This document shows, piece after piece, positions 35,003 through 44,252 of a DNA stretch of 64,000 bases. This stretch comes from Saccharibacillus brassicae. Its GTDB lineage: Bacteria > Bacillota > Bacilli > Paenibacillales > Paenibacillaceae. The DNA lies in assembly GCF_006542275.1 (NCBI RefSeq), contig NZ_CP041217.1, positions 2,217,501-2,281,500 of the forward strand, in the 5' to 3' direction. Position numbers and translations under genes: made by a program. Numbering within the stretch: the first letter of the stretch is position 1; each line of letters begins with the position of its first letter. A model generated the notes under the pieces. It was not told the DNA's origin. It made no database searches and worked only from the letters and a program-made list of their open reading frames with translations.

Positions 35003-35160
35003 TATACCTCCGAGAAACACCTGCCGGATAGGGTCCGCGCCTCAAAAACAGCTTTGGGCCATGAACGTTTTGTGTCGGAAGGTTTTCGTACGTAAGCGGA
35101 GAGAACAGTGTCTCCATGGGGTGTACTTGTCTACAATTAGAAGCTTTCTGTGCAAACGCC

Positions 35161-35201
35161 AAAAAGCCGGGCAACCCCCAACGGGGTTGCCCGGCTTTTC
35201 C
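35161..35201. terminator. Terminator of the sugar-transport/GH2 operon
   Basis: AAAAAGCCGGGCAACCCC pairs with GGGGTTGCCCGGCTTTT across a 4-nt loop. It ends the minus-strand operon. Confidence 0.92.
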
Positions 35202-35233
35202 TTGTCGAATCCGGCGCTCTGCAATCTCTCCGC

Positions 35234-37066
35234 CTACTCTTCGCCCCGTACGACTCTGCGGATGTCCTCCACCGGCACTTTCGGCACCCGGTGGTAGGTC
35301 ACGAGCCCGTTGATCTCCTGCTCGACGTCGGTCAGCTGCGTGTAGCAGAAGCCCTGCACCACGCCGGAAACGGTCAGCGGGCGGATGACGGCGCCGAGGC
35401 GCGCCAGGAAGTCTTCGTCGCTGTCCGCGCCGGAATAGCCCCAGCCTTCCTGCTCGCTTTTGCGGTAGGCGATGCCGCCGAACTCGGTCACGAGAATCGG
35501 CTGGCCTTCGTACCGGCTGCCGCCGACGAAGATGCGCCGGTTGGCCGGCATGGCCTGCGTCGCCCGCTCCGCGGTCGCGTAGCGCTCGGTCAGCACGGGC
35601 TCGCGCCATTCGTAATCGTGGATCGCCGCGATATCGGTCGTCATCATCTCCCAGCCGTCGTTGTAGATGACCGGACGCGTCTCGTCGAGCGACTTCGTCA
35701 GATAGTACAGCGTCTGGCCGTGCTGCTGCTGGCGTATGTCGACCTGCACGTTCGGAATGCCCCAGCTTTCGTTCATCGGCACCCAGACGACGATGCACGG
35801 ATGGTTGTAGTCGCGGTCGACCGCTTCCTGCCATTCGCGGGTAAACCGGCGCACGTATTCCTCCGAATACGCGTAAGCATTCGCCGCTTCGCCCCAAACG
35901 AGCAGGCCCATCCGATCGCACCAGTGCAGGAAACGCGGATCTTCCATCTTCTGATGCTTGCGTACGCCGTCGAAGCCCATTTCTTTGGTCAGGCGGATGT
36001 CCCGCACAAAATCTTCGTCCGTCGGTGCCGTCAACACGCCGTCCGGGAAATAACCCTGATCCAGCACGAGGCGCATATAGGTCGGGCGGTTGTTCAGGCT
36101 CAGCCGTCCGTTCTCGATCGAAATTTTGCGCATGCCGAAATAGCTGCTTACCGCATCGATCGTCTGCCCGCCGCGCACCAGTTCGAACGTGACGTCGTAC
36201 AGATTCGGCTGCTCCGGCGTCCACCAGCGGCCGAGGCCGTGATCGTTGAAATCGTTCAGCCCGATCGCCCGCGATTCTTCGGCATTGCGCACAGGGAAAG
36301 ACTGTTCGGCAACCGGCTGCCCGGCAAAAGAAATCCGTACGACGGCCGTAACCGGCTCGGCGGCTTCGGTCACGGAACTCGTCTCCCGCGAAAAGGTCTC
36401 CCGGGAAAAGAATAGGCGCATCCGTACTTCGCCGCGATCGATGTCAGGCGTCAGCTTTACTTTTTCCAGTCGCGCTTCATGCATCGGTTCCAGCCAGACG
36501 GTCTGCCAGATTCCGGTCGTCCGGGTGTAGAAGATGCTCTGCGAGCCTTCCTGCCAGAACTGCTTGCCCCGGGGCAGCGTCACGTCGCGGCTGAAATCTT
36601 CGGCCCGCAAGACGAGCGTGTTGCCGCCTTCCGCGTTCAGCAGGTCGGTAATGTCCGCGCCAAAAGGCGTATGGCCGCCTTCGTGCGAAGCCGCCCAGCG
36701 GCCGTTGACCCAGACGGTGGACGCATAATCGCACGCGCCGATATTGAGGACGATCCGGCGGCCGGCCCACTCCTCGGGCACGTCGAACGCGCGGCGGTAC
36801 CAGACGAGATCATGGAAGCCGGGGTCGCCGATGCCGCTGAGCTTGCTTTGAAAAGCGAACGGGACGTTGATCCGGCGTTCGAACGCTCCGCGGCCGGATT
36901 CGTACCAGCGTTCGCGGTCGCCCCGGCGGTCGTCGTCGAACGCGAAGTCCCATTCCCCGTTCAGATTGAGCCACTGCGCGCGCTCGAACTGCGGACGGGG
37001 ATATTCGGGACGGGGCAGCGCGGTATTTTTTTGCAGGGATGAAGGTTCAGAAGATGGCGTAGGCAT
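35234..37066 (-). CDS. Glycoside hydrolase family 2 beta-glycosidase
   Basis: 610 residues, ATG behind AAGGAGGA. It has an N-terminal sugar-binding jelly roll (30-195, LNLNGEWDFAFDDD), an immunoglobulin-like domain (about 200-312) and a TIM barrel (315-600) with acid/base E433 (VPMNESWG) and nucleophile E528 (ILVTEFGG). There is no signal peptide, so it acts in the cytoplasm on imported oligosaccharides. It is 45 bp after the second permease gene and thus the last gene of the binding protein-permease-permease-GH2 operon. Activity could be beta-galactosidase, beta-glucuronidase or beta-mannosidase; the sequence alone does not decide. Confidence 0.88.
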   Translation of the reverse strand: MPTPSSEPSSLQKNTALPRPEYPRPQFERAQWLNLNGEWDFAFDDDRRGDRERWYESGRGAFERRINVPFAFQSKLSGIGDPGFHDLVWYRRAFDVPEEWAGRRIVLNIGACDYASTVWVNGRWAASHEGGHTPFGADITDLLNAEGGNTLVLRAEDFSRDVTLPRGKQFWQEGSQSIFYTRTTGIWQTVWLEPMHEARLEKVKLTPDIDRGEVRMRLFFSRETFSRETSSVTEAAEPVTAVVRISFAGQPVAEQSFPVRNAEESRAIGLNDFNDHGLGRWWTPEQPNLYDVTFELVRGGQTIDAVSSYFGMRKISIENGRLSLNNRPTYMRLVLDQGYFPDGVLTAPTDEDFVRDIRLTKEMGFDGVRKHQKMEDPRFLHWCDRMGLLVWGEAANAYAYSEEYVRRFTREWQEAVDRDYNHPCIVVWVPMNESWGIPNVQVDIRQQQHGQTLYYLTKSLDETRPVIYNDGWEMMTTDIAAIHDYEWREPVLTERYATAERATQAMPANRRIFVGGSRYEGQPILVTEFGGIAYRKSEQEGWGYSGADSDEDFLARLGAVIRPLTVSGVVQGFCYTQLTDVEQEINGLVTYHRVPKVPVEDIRRVVRGEE

Positions 37067-37111
37067 AAGTCCTCCTTGATGATCGGAAAATGGGTGTGGC
37101 CGAACGATTCG

Positions 37112-37924
37112 TTACATTTCTTTGCCGCCGGTGAACGCGATGCCTTTGATGATCTGTTTCTGGAAAATAAGGAACACGATCAGCACCGGAATGGCGGCGA
37201 GCGCATTGGCGGTCATCGGCAGCGCGTATTCCTGGTTGTACGAACTCTGGAACATCGGCAGGCCGAGCGTGATCGTCATGTACGCTTTGTCCGAAATGGA
37301 GATCAGCGGCCAGACGTAGTCGTTCCAGGCGCCGATAAAGGTGAAAATGCCGAGCGCGGCAAGCGCGGGACGCGACAGCGGCAGGAAGATGCGATACCAG
37401 ATTTTGAAGAAGCCGGCTCCGTCGATGCGCGCCGCTTCTTCCAGGTCTTTGGGCAGTCCGTCAAAAAACTGCTTCATGATGAAGATGCCCATCGGACCCG
37501 CGATCGCCGGCAGGATCAGCGATACGCGCGTACCGAGCAGGCCGGCGTCGCGCATCAGCAGGTACAGCGGGATCAGCGTCGCTTCGCCCGGAATCATCAT
37601 CGCCGACAGGAACAGGATGAACAGCACTTTGCTGCCGGGAAACCGAATACGGGAAAACGAATAGGCGGCCATCGACGCAAGCAGCAGCACGAGTGCCGTC
37701 GTGATCGACGACACAACCAGGCTGTTGCCCATCCAACCGAAGATCGGAGCCCGGTTCAGCACGGTGGCGTAGTTGTCGAACGAGACGTTGAAGCCTCCGG
37801 CGAACAGGCTGCCTCCTTCGGGCGTCAGCGAGAGCGACAGCATCCAGAGGATCGGCGTCAGAAACATGAGGGCCAGCAGAACGGCCGCGATCCGTACGAC
37901 ATAAGGGTAGATTCGATCGAGCAT
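37112..37924 (-). CDS. Carbohydrate ABC transporter permease (MalG type)
   Basis: 270 residues with six membrane helices and the CUT1 EAA loop (LEEAARIDGAGFFKIWYRIFL). It is the second permease of the importer, 21 bp after the first. It ends 45 bp before the GH2 gene. No ATPase gene is in the operon; Gram-positive CUT1 importers commonly share one MsmX-type ATPase encoded elsewhere. Confidence 0.9.
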   Translation of the reverse strand: MLDRIYPYVVRIAAVLLALMFLTPILWMLSLSLTPEGGSLFAGGFNVSFDNYATVLNRAPIFGWMGNSLVVSSITTALVLLLASMAAYSFSRIRFPGSKVLFILFLSAMMIPGEATLIPLYLLMRDAGLLGTRVSLILPAIAGPMGIFIMKQFFDGLPKDLEEAARIDGAGFFKIWYRIFLPLSRPALAALGIFTFIGAWNDYVWPLISISDKAYMTITLGLPMFQSSYNQEYALPMTANALAAIPVLIVFLIFQKQIIKGIAFTGGKEM

Positions 37925-37945
37925 CGTGCACTCCTCCTTGTGGGC

Positions 37946-38881
37946 TTATTCCCCGAATCTGCGCAGCAGCGTCGTCTGCAGCAGCGAGATGACCAGAATG
38001 ACCAGCATCAGCACGAACGCGATGGCCGAAGCGTAGCCCATCTGGAACGTCTGGAAGCCGTTTTCGTAAATCGAGAACACGACCGTCTTGGTCGCGCCCG
38101 CCGGCCCGCCGCCGGTAATCAGCTTGGACTGGCCGAAGATTTTGAACGAAGAGATCGTCTGCAGCACGACGACCAGCACCGTCACGCGCGACAGCGACGG
38201 GAACGTCACGTAGCGGAACGTCTGCCAGCGGCTCGCGCCTTCGAGTCCGGCCGCTTCGTAGAACGATTCCGGGATGTCCTGCAGTCCCGCGAGGAACAGC
38301 ACGAACACGAAGCCCATCGTCCACCACAGCGTCGCCATGATGATCGAAGCCCAGGCGAGCGTCGAATCGGACAGCCAGAAGATCTCGCTGTTGATCAAGC
38401 CGATTCCGCGCAGGATGCGGTTCAGCAGGCCGGTATACGGCTGGAGAAAAATAACCCAGATGCTGGAGATGACGGAGACGGACAGCACATAAGGCATGAA
38501 GAACGCGATACGCAGAAAGCCCTGTCCTTTGCGGATACTGTTGACGAGCACCGCCAGCAGCAGCCCGATCGCCGTAATGAGCGGCACGCTGATGACGGTG
38601 AACAGCACCGTGTTCAGCAGATTGGTACGGAATTCTTCGTCCTGCAGCAGATTCGTATAGTTCTGCAGCCCGATAAACGTTCGGTCGCCGAGCAGCGACC
38701 AGTCGTAGAAGCTGACGCCGAAGCCGTAGATGATCGGAATCATCGAGAACAGCAGGAAAAAGATCGTATACGGAAGCACCATCAGGACGCCGGTTACCCA
38801 GCCCTGCCGGCGCAGCGAGCTTCGCGGCGCGCGGGCGTTCGCTCCCGCGTCGTTGCGGTCGGACAATGTTTTGGAAGCCAT
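37946..38881 (-). CDS. Carbohydrate ABC transporter permease (MalF/UgpA type)
   Basis: 311 residues from the ATG at 38881 (AAAGGAG upstream); the longer frame to 39037 reads through the terminator hairpin. Six membrane helices, EAA loop (IPESFYEAAGLEGASRWQTF), and the typical 'TGGGPAGATKTVVFSIYENG' near the C-terminus. Pairs with the MalG-type permease. The hairpin upstream of it probably lowers its expression relative to the binding protein. Confidence 0.9.
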   Translation of the reverse strand: MASKTLSDRNDAGANARAPRSSLRRQGWVTGVLMVLPYTIFFLLFSMIPIIYGFGVSFYDWSLLGDRTFIGLQNYTNLLQDEEFRTNLLNTVLFTVISVPLITAIGLLLAVLVNSIRKGQGFLRIAFFMPYVLSVSVISSIWVIFLQPYTGLLNRILRGIGLINSEIFWLSDSTLAWASIIMATLWWTMGFVFVLFLAGLQDIPESFYEAAGLEGASRWQTFRYVTFPSLSRVTVLVVVLQTISSFKIFGQSKLITGGGPAGATKTVVFSIYENGFQTFQMGYASAIAFVLMLVILVISLLQTTLLRRFGE

Positions 38882-38907
38882 GGTTGCGGTCACTCCTTTC
38901 AGATTCA

Positions 38908-38953
38908 TAAAAAAAGGAAGCGGCGCGCGGCGGAATCGCCCCTGCCGCTTCCT
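38908..38953 (-). terminator. Internal terminator/attenuator between binding-protein and permease genes
   Basis: On the minus strand AAGGAAGCGGC pairs with GCCGCTTCCTT, followed by TTTTTT. It is located after the binding-protein stop and before the first permease gene, a common way to make more binding protein than permease. Confidence 0.8.
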
Positions 38954-38993
38954 TCTGCTTGAGGTCCGGCAAATTCCGGACCGGTCCGGGCGG

Positions 38994-40325
38994 TTACTTG
39001 CCGCTCGTCTTGTCGATGACGGCGTTCGCTTTTTCAAGCGTCGTCTTCGGGTCCTGTTTGCCGGCCATCATCTTCTCGAATTCCTTGATGACGTTATCGT
39101 TGATCTGGCCCTGTTTCTCGTTACGCGGCCAGTATTTGACGAAGTCGGCCGAGGCCGCGTAGTCGCTGCGGTACGGCATGTCTTTGAACGCCTGGGATTC
39201 AAGCACCCGCGTTACGCTCGGAATATGGCCGGCTTTGGCCCACAGCTCGCCGTTGTCCGCCAGCCACTTGGCGAACGTGAGCGCGGCTTTTTGCTTGACC
39301 GGATCTTCCGTGCCGTGCTTCGGCAGCGCCAGCGTATGCGAATCGCCCCACGTCGCCGGTTGGTCGTAGATTTGCGGCATCGGCACGGCGCCGAAGTTCA
39401 GGCCGTCGACGCTTTCGAACGCGCCGGTACTCCATACGCCCGTCGTCAGCACGGCGGCGCGCTTATCCTGGAACAGCTTGACCGCGTCGTTGATCTTCGG
39501 CGGAATAAGCTTGGACGTGTAGAGGCTATTGACGTACTCAAGCGCTTCGAGCGCCTGCGGGTTGTTGAGCGCGGCTTTGCCGCTCTCGTCGTAGAACTTG
39601 CCTCCGTCGGTGAGCTGGTTATAGAAGCCCCAGAACATCCAGTAGGAGTCGGTCCGCACGTCCGGCTGGGCCAGCGGCGCCACGTCGGCCGGCACGGCGG
39701 CTTTGATCTTGGTCAGGAATTCGGTGAAGCCTTCCGGCGTCTGGTCGAAGACCGGTTTGCCGTCTTCGCCGAGCACGCCGGCTTTCTCCAGATGGTCTTT
39801 GTTGTAGTACATGACGATCGCATGCGTATCGAGCGGGATCGAATAATGTTTGTCTTCATAGATCGTCGATTCCAGAATCGTCGGGTTGAACTCGCCCCAA
39901 TCGAGCTGGCTCTCCGCGGCCAGGTCGTCCAGCGGCGTTACGAAGCCGGCCGGAACGAACTGCGGCATGCGCGAGGAGTGCAGGACCATAAGGTCCGGCG
40001 CCTGGTCGGACGCAAGCGACGTCTGCAATTTCGTGTAATAATCGCCCGCCGGGTTCGCGAGCTGTTCCACGTGAATCTCCTGATTCTCCGCGTTGAACTT
40101 CTCGATCATCTGCGTCATGAACTCGCCGTCGCCGCCGCTGAACGGCGTCCAGAACGAAATGGTCGTCTTGCCGGCAGGCGCATCGCCGCCGCCTTCGCCT
40201 CCGGTGCCGGCCGTCGTGCCGCCGCCACTGCCGCTTGTGCCAGCTCCGCCGCCCGCACAGGCGCTAAGCAGCAGCATGAGCGTCAAAGCCAATGCCGCCG
40301 GTTTGAACAGGTTTCTTTTTCTCAT
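38994..40325 (-). CDS. Carbohydrate ABC transporter substrate-binding lipoprotein
   Basis: 443 residues from the ATG at 40325 (AGGGAGGC upstream). Lipoprotein signal with Cys23 (LLLSACAGG), a Gly/Thr-rich linker (25-52), then an SBP_bac_1 (CUT1) fold: TTISFWTPFSGGDGEF, YSIPLDTHAIVMYYNKDHL, MPQIYDQPATWGDSHTLALP. It captures an oligosaccharide for the two downstream permeases. It is closely related to the membrane-anchored protein at 44253-45575. A full-match cre site lies about 97 bp upstream of the start codon, next to a TATGAT -10. Confidence 0.9.
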   Translation of the reverse strand: MRKRNLFKPAALALTLMLLLSACAGGGAGTSGSGGGTTAGTGGEGGGDAPAGKTTISFWTPFSGGDGEFMTQMIEKFNAENQEIHVEQLANPAGDYYTKLQTSLASDQAPDLMVLHSSRMPQFVPAGFVTPLDDLAAESQLDWGEFNPTILESTIYEDKHYSIPLDTHAIVMYYNKDHLEKAGVLGEDGKPVFDQTPEGFTEFLTKIKAAVPADVAPLAQPDVRTDSYWMFWGFYNQLTDGGKFYDESGKAALNNPQALEALEYVNSLYTSKLIPPKINDAVKLFQDKRAAVLTTGVWSTGAFESVDGLNFGAVPMPQIYDQPATWGDSHTLALPKHGTEDPVKQKAALTFAKWLADNGELWAKAGHIPSVTRVLESQAFKDMPYRSDYAASADFVKYWPRNEKQGQINDNVIKEFEKMMAGKQDPKTTLEKANAVIDKTSGK

Positions 40326-40421
40326 CTTCGTGCCTCCCTTTCGGATAAACGGCCCGGTTGGACTTCTCGAAAAGTCTTCTCGAAGCAAACGGCCGTTTTC
40401 GTTAAACCCCGCGTTTTCTGT

Positions 40422-40436
40422 TGATTACGCTTACAA
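40422..40436 (-). promoter_or_regulatory. cre (CcpA) site before the sugar importer operon
   Basis: Minus strand TTGTAAGCGTAATCA fits WTGNAANCGNWWNCA at every defined position. A TATGAT -10 candidate is at 40441-40446, so the site begins just downstream of the -10. Confidence 0.65.
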
Positions 40437-40583
40437 ATCAATCATAAGGCCGACGGCCGCGCGGTAAAATGACGCTTCTTTAGGCGGAGTGGACATATAT
40501 TTGGGTTTAGCAGGCGGCGAATCAGAGCGCGAAGCCATAGAGCGGCGCGCCGTCGAGCCTGCTGCGGCGGCGGGGTGCCCAAC

Positions 40584-40612
40584 GCAAAAAAGCCGGAGGC
40601 AGGTTCCGGCTT
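40584..40612 (-). terminator. Terminator of the YesN regulator gene
   Basis: On the minus strand AAGCCGGA and TCCGGCTT pair across a 7-nt loop, followed by TTTTTTG. About 195 bp after the YesN stop codon. Confidence 0.8.
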
Positions 40613-40804
40613 GGAGCGGTTCGGCCTTCGGGCCGCGGCAGCGGCCGGGCGGCTCCCGAAGGAGGCGCCGCTGCCTTGGCTGCGGGCGGGAAGGTCGGAG
40701 ACGGTTTGTCGTTTGGCGGCCGTCCAACTTTTGACGGAGCGAGGCGACGCCTGGAAGCCGGTTTGCCCGCCGCCCATCTTCCCCTCCCCACATCCGCGCG
40801 CCTG

Positions 40805-42427
40805 TCAGGCATTCGCCCGGTCCGGGCGCAGCGTCTCGCGGAATTCTTTGGGCGTGCGGCCCGTCTCCGCCTTGAAGACGCGGTTGAAGTGCCGGATATT
40901 GGAGAAGCCCGTCCCGTAGGCGACGGAAGCGATTTTGTCGTCGGTATGCAGCAGCAGCCGGGACGCTTCGCGCACGCGCACTTCGGTCAGAATCTCGACG
41001 AACGAGCGGCCGAGCCGGATCTTGAACAGGCTGCTGAGGTAAGACGCGTTCAGGAAGACGAGTTCCGCCATGCTGCCGAGCGTGATCGGCTCGGCGTAAT
41101 GTTCTTCGATATGGCGGACGACGCGGTCTACCGCGTGCAGCCCTTCGCTCTCGTCCCCGCGGCGGACCAGCGCCTGAAGCGAGCGCAGCAGGCCCGCGCA
41201 GTAAGCGGCCAGCTCCGAGCGCGAGCTGAGCGCAAGCGCGCCCTGCAGCGCCGCGCCGATATCGCGGCCTTCCGGCCAATCGCCTTGGACGCCGCGGTCC
41301 ACGGCGAGGCCGTATGCTTCAAGCAGCATCCGGCACACCTGCTCGTGGATCACGGACGGACTCGCGCCGGAATCGCACAGCTGCCCGATGCCTTCGCGCA
41401 CCCGCTCGCCGAGGTCCCCGCCTTCGCCTTCGAGCAGCGCCTGCTCCAGATAGCCGCGCTGGGTCAGCGGCGTCCGCACCGCGCCCGGTTCCTGGCGCGG
41501 CGGGTCCTCGTACAGCAGGACCCGGTTGCCGCCGGAAGTCAGCCGATAGAGCAAAGCGATTCTCGCTTCGCCGTACGATTTGGAGATCTCCTCGACGCCG
41601 TGGACCCCGCCGCCGATTCCGATCGTGATCGTCAGGTTCGCTTCGCGCCGGATACGGCCCGCGATATGCCGGGCCAGTTCCGCGACGTCCGCCCGCGACG
41701 CGGCGGACGCTTCGGCGTCCAGCAGCGCGACGACGCCGGCGCCGCGCCGGAACACGAACCCTGTCCGCACGCCGGACAGCGCTTCTTCGATGAATTGGCG
41801 AATGTAGAGCGAGAACAATTCCGCTTCCTGCCGCTCGTAGCGGCTCGGCTCGACCGAGTCCTTGTCGAGCTCGGCGACGAGCACGTACACGCCCCGTTCG
41901 AACTCGATGCCGGCTTCGCGCAGCTCGCCCGGGCGCGCATGCGGCAGTTCGCCGCGCACGAGCCCGTCGAGCAGCCGGTCCCGCTCTTCCGCGAGCACGG
42001 CCGGCAGGCGCCGCTGCGGCAGCCGCTCGGCCCGCTGCAGCTCGGCCTGCACCAATTCGCGCTCCACCTGGCCGAGCACCCGGTACAGCTCCGCCTTGTC
42101 GATCGGCTTGAGCAGGTAATCCCGCGCGCCGAAGCGCAGCGAACTTTGCGCATAGCGAAAATCGTTATAGCCGCTCAGCACGAAGCAGCGAATCTCGGGG
42201 TAGCGCTCGCGCAGCTGTTCCTGCAGGCCGATCCCGTCGAGGCGCGGCATGCGGATGTCCGTAATGACGAGATCCGGCTTCGTGCGCTCGATTTCCTCCA
42301 GCGCTTCAAGGCCGTCTTTGGCTTCGCCGCACACTTCCCAAGGGGTGTCCGACGTTCCGATCAAATGGCGCAGTCCCCGGCGAAAGATCGCTTCGTCGTC
42401 GACGACCAGCACTTTGCGTTTATCCAT
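40805..42427 (-). CDS. YesN-type response regulator with AraC DNA-binding domain
   Basis: 540 residues from the ATG at 42427 (GGGAGAG upstream). The receiver domain (1-125) has D10/D11, D57 (VITDIRMPRLDG) and K in LLKP. A long central helical/GGDEF-like region follows (about 130-430). The C-terminal AraC double helix-turn-helix lies at about 440-535 (ITLGSMAELVFLNASYLSSL, SVAYGTGFSNIRHFNRVFK). The gene overlaps the YesM kinase gene by 8 bp. It most likely activates the sugar importer/GH2 operon and the GH43 gene nearby. Confidence 0.9.
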   Translation of the reverse strand: MDKRKVLVVDDEAIFRRGLRHLIGTSDTPWEVCGEAKDGLEALEEIERTKPDLVITDIRMPRLDGIGLQEQLRERYPEIRCFVLSGYNDFRYAQSSLRFGARDYLLKPIDKAELYRVLGQVERELVQAELQRAERLPQRRLPAVLAEERDRLLDGLVRGELPHARPGELREAGIEFERGVYVLVAELDKDSVEPSRYERQEAELFSLYIRQFIEEALSGVRTGFVFRRGAGVVALLDAEASAASRADVAELARHIAGRIRREANLTITIGIGGGVHGVEEISKSYGEARIALLYRLTSGGNRVLLYEDPPRQEPGAVRTPLTQRGYLEQALLEGEGGDLGERVREGIGQLCDSGASPSVIHEQVCRMLLEAYGLAVDRGVQGDWPEGRDIGAALQGALALSSRSELAAYCAGLLRSLQALVRRGDESEGLHAVDRVVRHIEEHYAEPITLGSMAELVFLNASYLSSLFKIRLGRSFVEILTEVRVREASRLLLHTDDKIASVAYGTGFSNIRHFNRVFKAETGRTPKEFRETLRPDRANA

Positions 42428-44249
42428 GGCGGTCTCTCCCTTCTTCCTCTTCGCGTTCCCGCAGGTCCGGCAGCCGGATCGAAGCCCGGATGCCGCCGGA
42501 CTCCGCCCGCTCCAGCCGGACGCCGAAGCCCGATCCGTACTTGAGCACCAGCCTGCGGTGCACATTGACCAGCCCGTGCCCGCCCGGCCCTTCCGGCAGC
42601 AGCCCTTCTTCCATCTTGGCGTTCTGGCGCCGCAGCTGTTCGTCGCTCATGCCCGGTCCGTCATCCGTCACGGAGATGAGGATACGCTCGCCGCTTAGTC
42701 CGATCGCGATGACGATGCCGACTTCGCCGATTCCGTGCTCCAGCCCGTGCACGATCGCGTTCTCCACGACCGGCTGCAGCGTCAGCCGAATGACCGGGCT
42801 GTCCATCAATCCCGGCTCCGCTTCGATCCGGTAGCGCAGCCGCTCTTCGTACCGGATGCCCTGAATCGCCAGATACCCGCGAATATGCTCGATCTCTTCG
42901 CGGACGGTCACTTCGTCGCGTCCCCCGCCCATGCTGTAGCGCAGCAGGGCGCTCAGATGGTTGGTCATGCTGACGACTTCCCGGTTGCCTTCGAGCTCGG
43001 CGTACATGCTGATCGAGCCGAGCGTATTATAGAGAAAATGCGGATTGATCTGGCTCTGCAGCGAAGCGATCTCCGCGTTTTTCTCCCGGATCTCCGTCTC
43101 GTACAGCCGATACGTCAGCGTGCCGAGCCGGGACACCATCAGATTGAACGTCCGGCTCAAATGGCCGATCTCGTCTTCGCTCTCGACCGGGATCGAGATG
43201 CCGAACTGCCCTTTCTCGACCAGCTTCATCGAATGGCGCAGCCGGCTGAGCGGGCGTGTGATCCGCAGCGCGTACAAGACCGAGACGAAGATCGAAGCGG
43301 CCAGACAGGCCAGGCCGACAAGCAGCATCTGCCGGTTGACCGTCTCCGCGTCCTTGAGCAGAATGCTCATCGGGACCGCCTGAAGCACGGTCCAGCCTGT
43401 CACCGGCGACGTCACGTACGTCATCAGCACCGAAGAACGCCCGCTGCCGAGCGTGACGGTGCCTTCGCCCCGATAAGCCGCGAGGCGGCCGGTCGAATCG
43501 GGAAAAGCGCCGCTCTCGTAGATCGGCTCGCCGCTTCCGCCGAGCACCGCCACCGAGCGCTCGCCGCTGCCCGACAGATTCGCGATCCGCTCGCGCAGGT
43601 CGCTCGACGGCACGTCGATTTTGAGAATGGCGAGCCGTTTCCCACTTTCGAGGCTGCGAATGACGCGGACCGCCGAGAAGACGCTGTACGTCGAGCCGTT
43701 GTCGGATTTCAGCGAATGCGGACCGACGAACACCGCTTCGCCGAACGCGGCCGCTTCGGCGAACGCGCTCAGGTCGGGATCGTCTTCCTCGGTGAACCGT
43801 CCGGGGCTGTCGGGCGGCTCGACGTACGAACGCACCTGCTGCGCCTGCAGCGTGATTCCGATCGTATCGACCCGCCCGTTCACCCGGATGCGCCGCATGA
43901 ATTCTTCCAGCAGCATCCGTTCTTCGTACACCGTCGCTTCGCCCGCGTCCCGGCGCTCCAGATAGTCGAGCAGGTCCGGCGTCTGGTAAGGCAGCACCGA
44001 CAGCAGCGCCAGTTCGTTCATATAGATGTCGAGGTTCGCGCTGAATTCGTGCACGGCGTCCGCCTGGTACGCGCCGACGTTGCGCTGGACCGCCCGGGAG
44101 TAGCCGATGCCGCTGAGCAGCGACGAGAGCAGCAGCGGCACGGCGATGAGGATCAGATTGATGCCGATCAGCTTGAATGCGAGGCTTCGGTTGGCGCGGC
44201 GCGCTTGTTTGCGGCTCCACAGACTGCGGTATTGCGCAAATTTGCCCAT
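42420..44249 (-). CDS. YesM-type membrane sensor histidine kinase
   Basis: 609 residues. TM1 is at about 25-48, followed by an extracellular dCache-like sensor (50-300), TM2 (about 305-327), a HAMP domain (about 328-378), the His_kinase domain with H404 (SQINPHFLYN) and HATPase_c (about 490-600, GGHGLVNVHRRL). A GGAGGAATAA ribosome site overlaps the stop of the upstream binding-protein gene, leaving a 3-bp gap, so production of the two proteins is coupled. Together with the anchored binding protein it probably senses an extracellular sugar. Confidence 0.9.
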   Translation of the reverse strand: MGKFAQYRSLWSRKQARRANRSLAFKLIGINLILIAVPLLLSSLLSGIGYSRAVQRNVGAYQADAVHEFSANLDIYMNELALLSVLPYQTPDLLDYLERRDAGEATVYEERMLLEEFMRRIRVNGRVDTIGITLQAQQVRSYVEPPDSPGRFTEEDDPDLSAFAEAAAFGEAVFVGPHSLKSDNGSTYSVFSAVRVIRSLESGKRLAILKIDVPSSDLRERIANLSGSGERSVAVLGGSGEPIYESGAFPDSTGRLAAYRGEGTVTLGSGRSSVLMTYVTSPVTGWTVLQAVPMSILLKDAETVNRQMLLVGLACLAASIFVSVLYALRITRPLSRLRHSMKLVEKGQFGISIPVESEDEIGHLSRTFNLMVSRLGTLTYRLYETEIREKNAEIASLQSQINPHFLYNTLGSISMYAELEGNREVVSMTNHLSALLRYSMGGGRDEVTVREEIEHIRGYLAIQGIRYEERLRYRIEAEPGLMDSPVIRLTLQPVVENAIVHGLEHGIGEVGIVIAIGLSGERILISVTDDGPGMSDEQLRRQNAKMEEGLLPEGPGGHGLVNVHRRLVLKYGSGFGVRLERAESGGIRASIRLPDLREREEEEGRDRHG

Positions 44250-44252
44250 CTG

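Larger units (their letters stand above)
34930..35233. other. Intergenic stretch with promoter and terminator only
   Basis: Contains the promoter and cre site of the 61-residue gene and the bidirectional terminator at 35161-35199. The part from 35030 to 35150 holds nothing I can recognise. Confidence 0.5.
40326..40804. other. Intergenic stretch: promoter with cre site, and a terminator
   Basis: The left part carries the promoter of the binding-protein gene with the cre site; the middle holds the terminator of the YesN gene. The GC-rich part from 40615 to 40800 holds nothing I can recognise. Confidence 0.5.

Noticed and set aside
37076-38962. 628-residue open frame on the plus strand
   Set aside because: Antisense to two permease genes with clear EAA loops.
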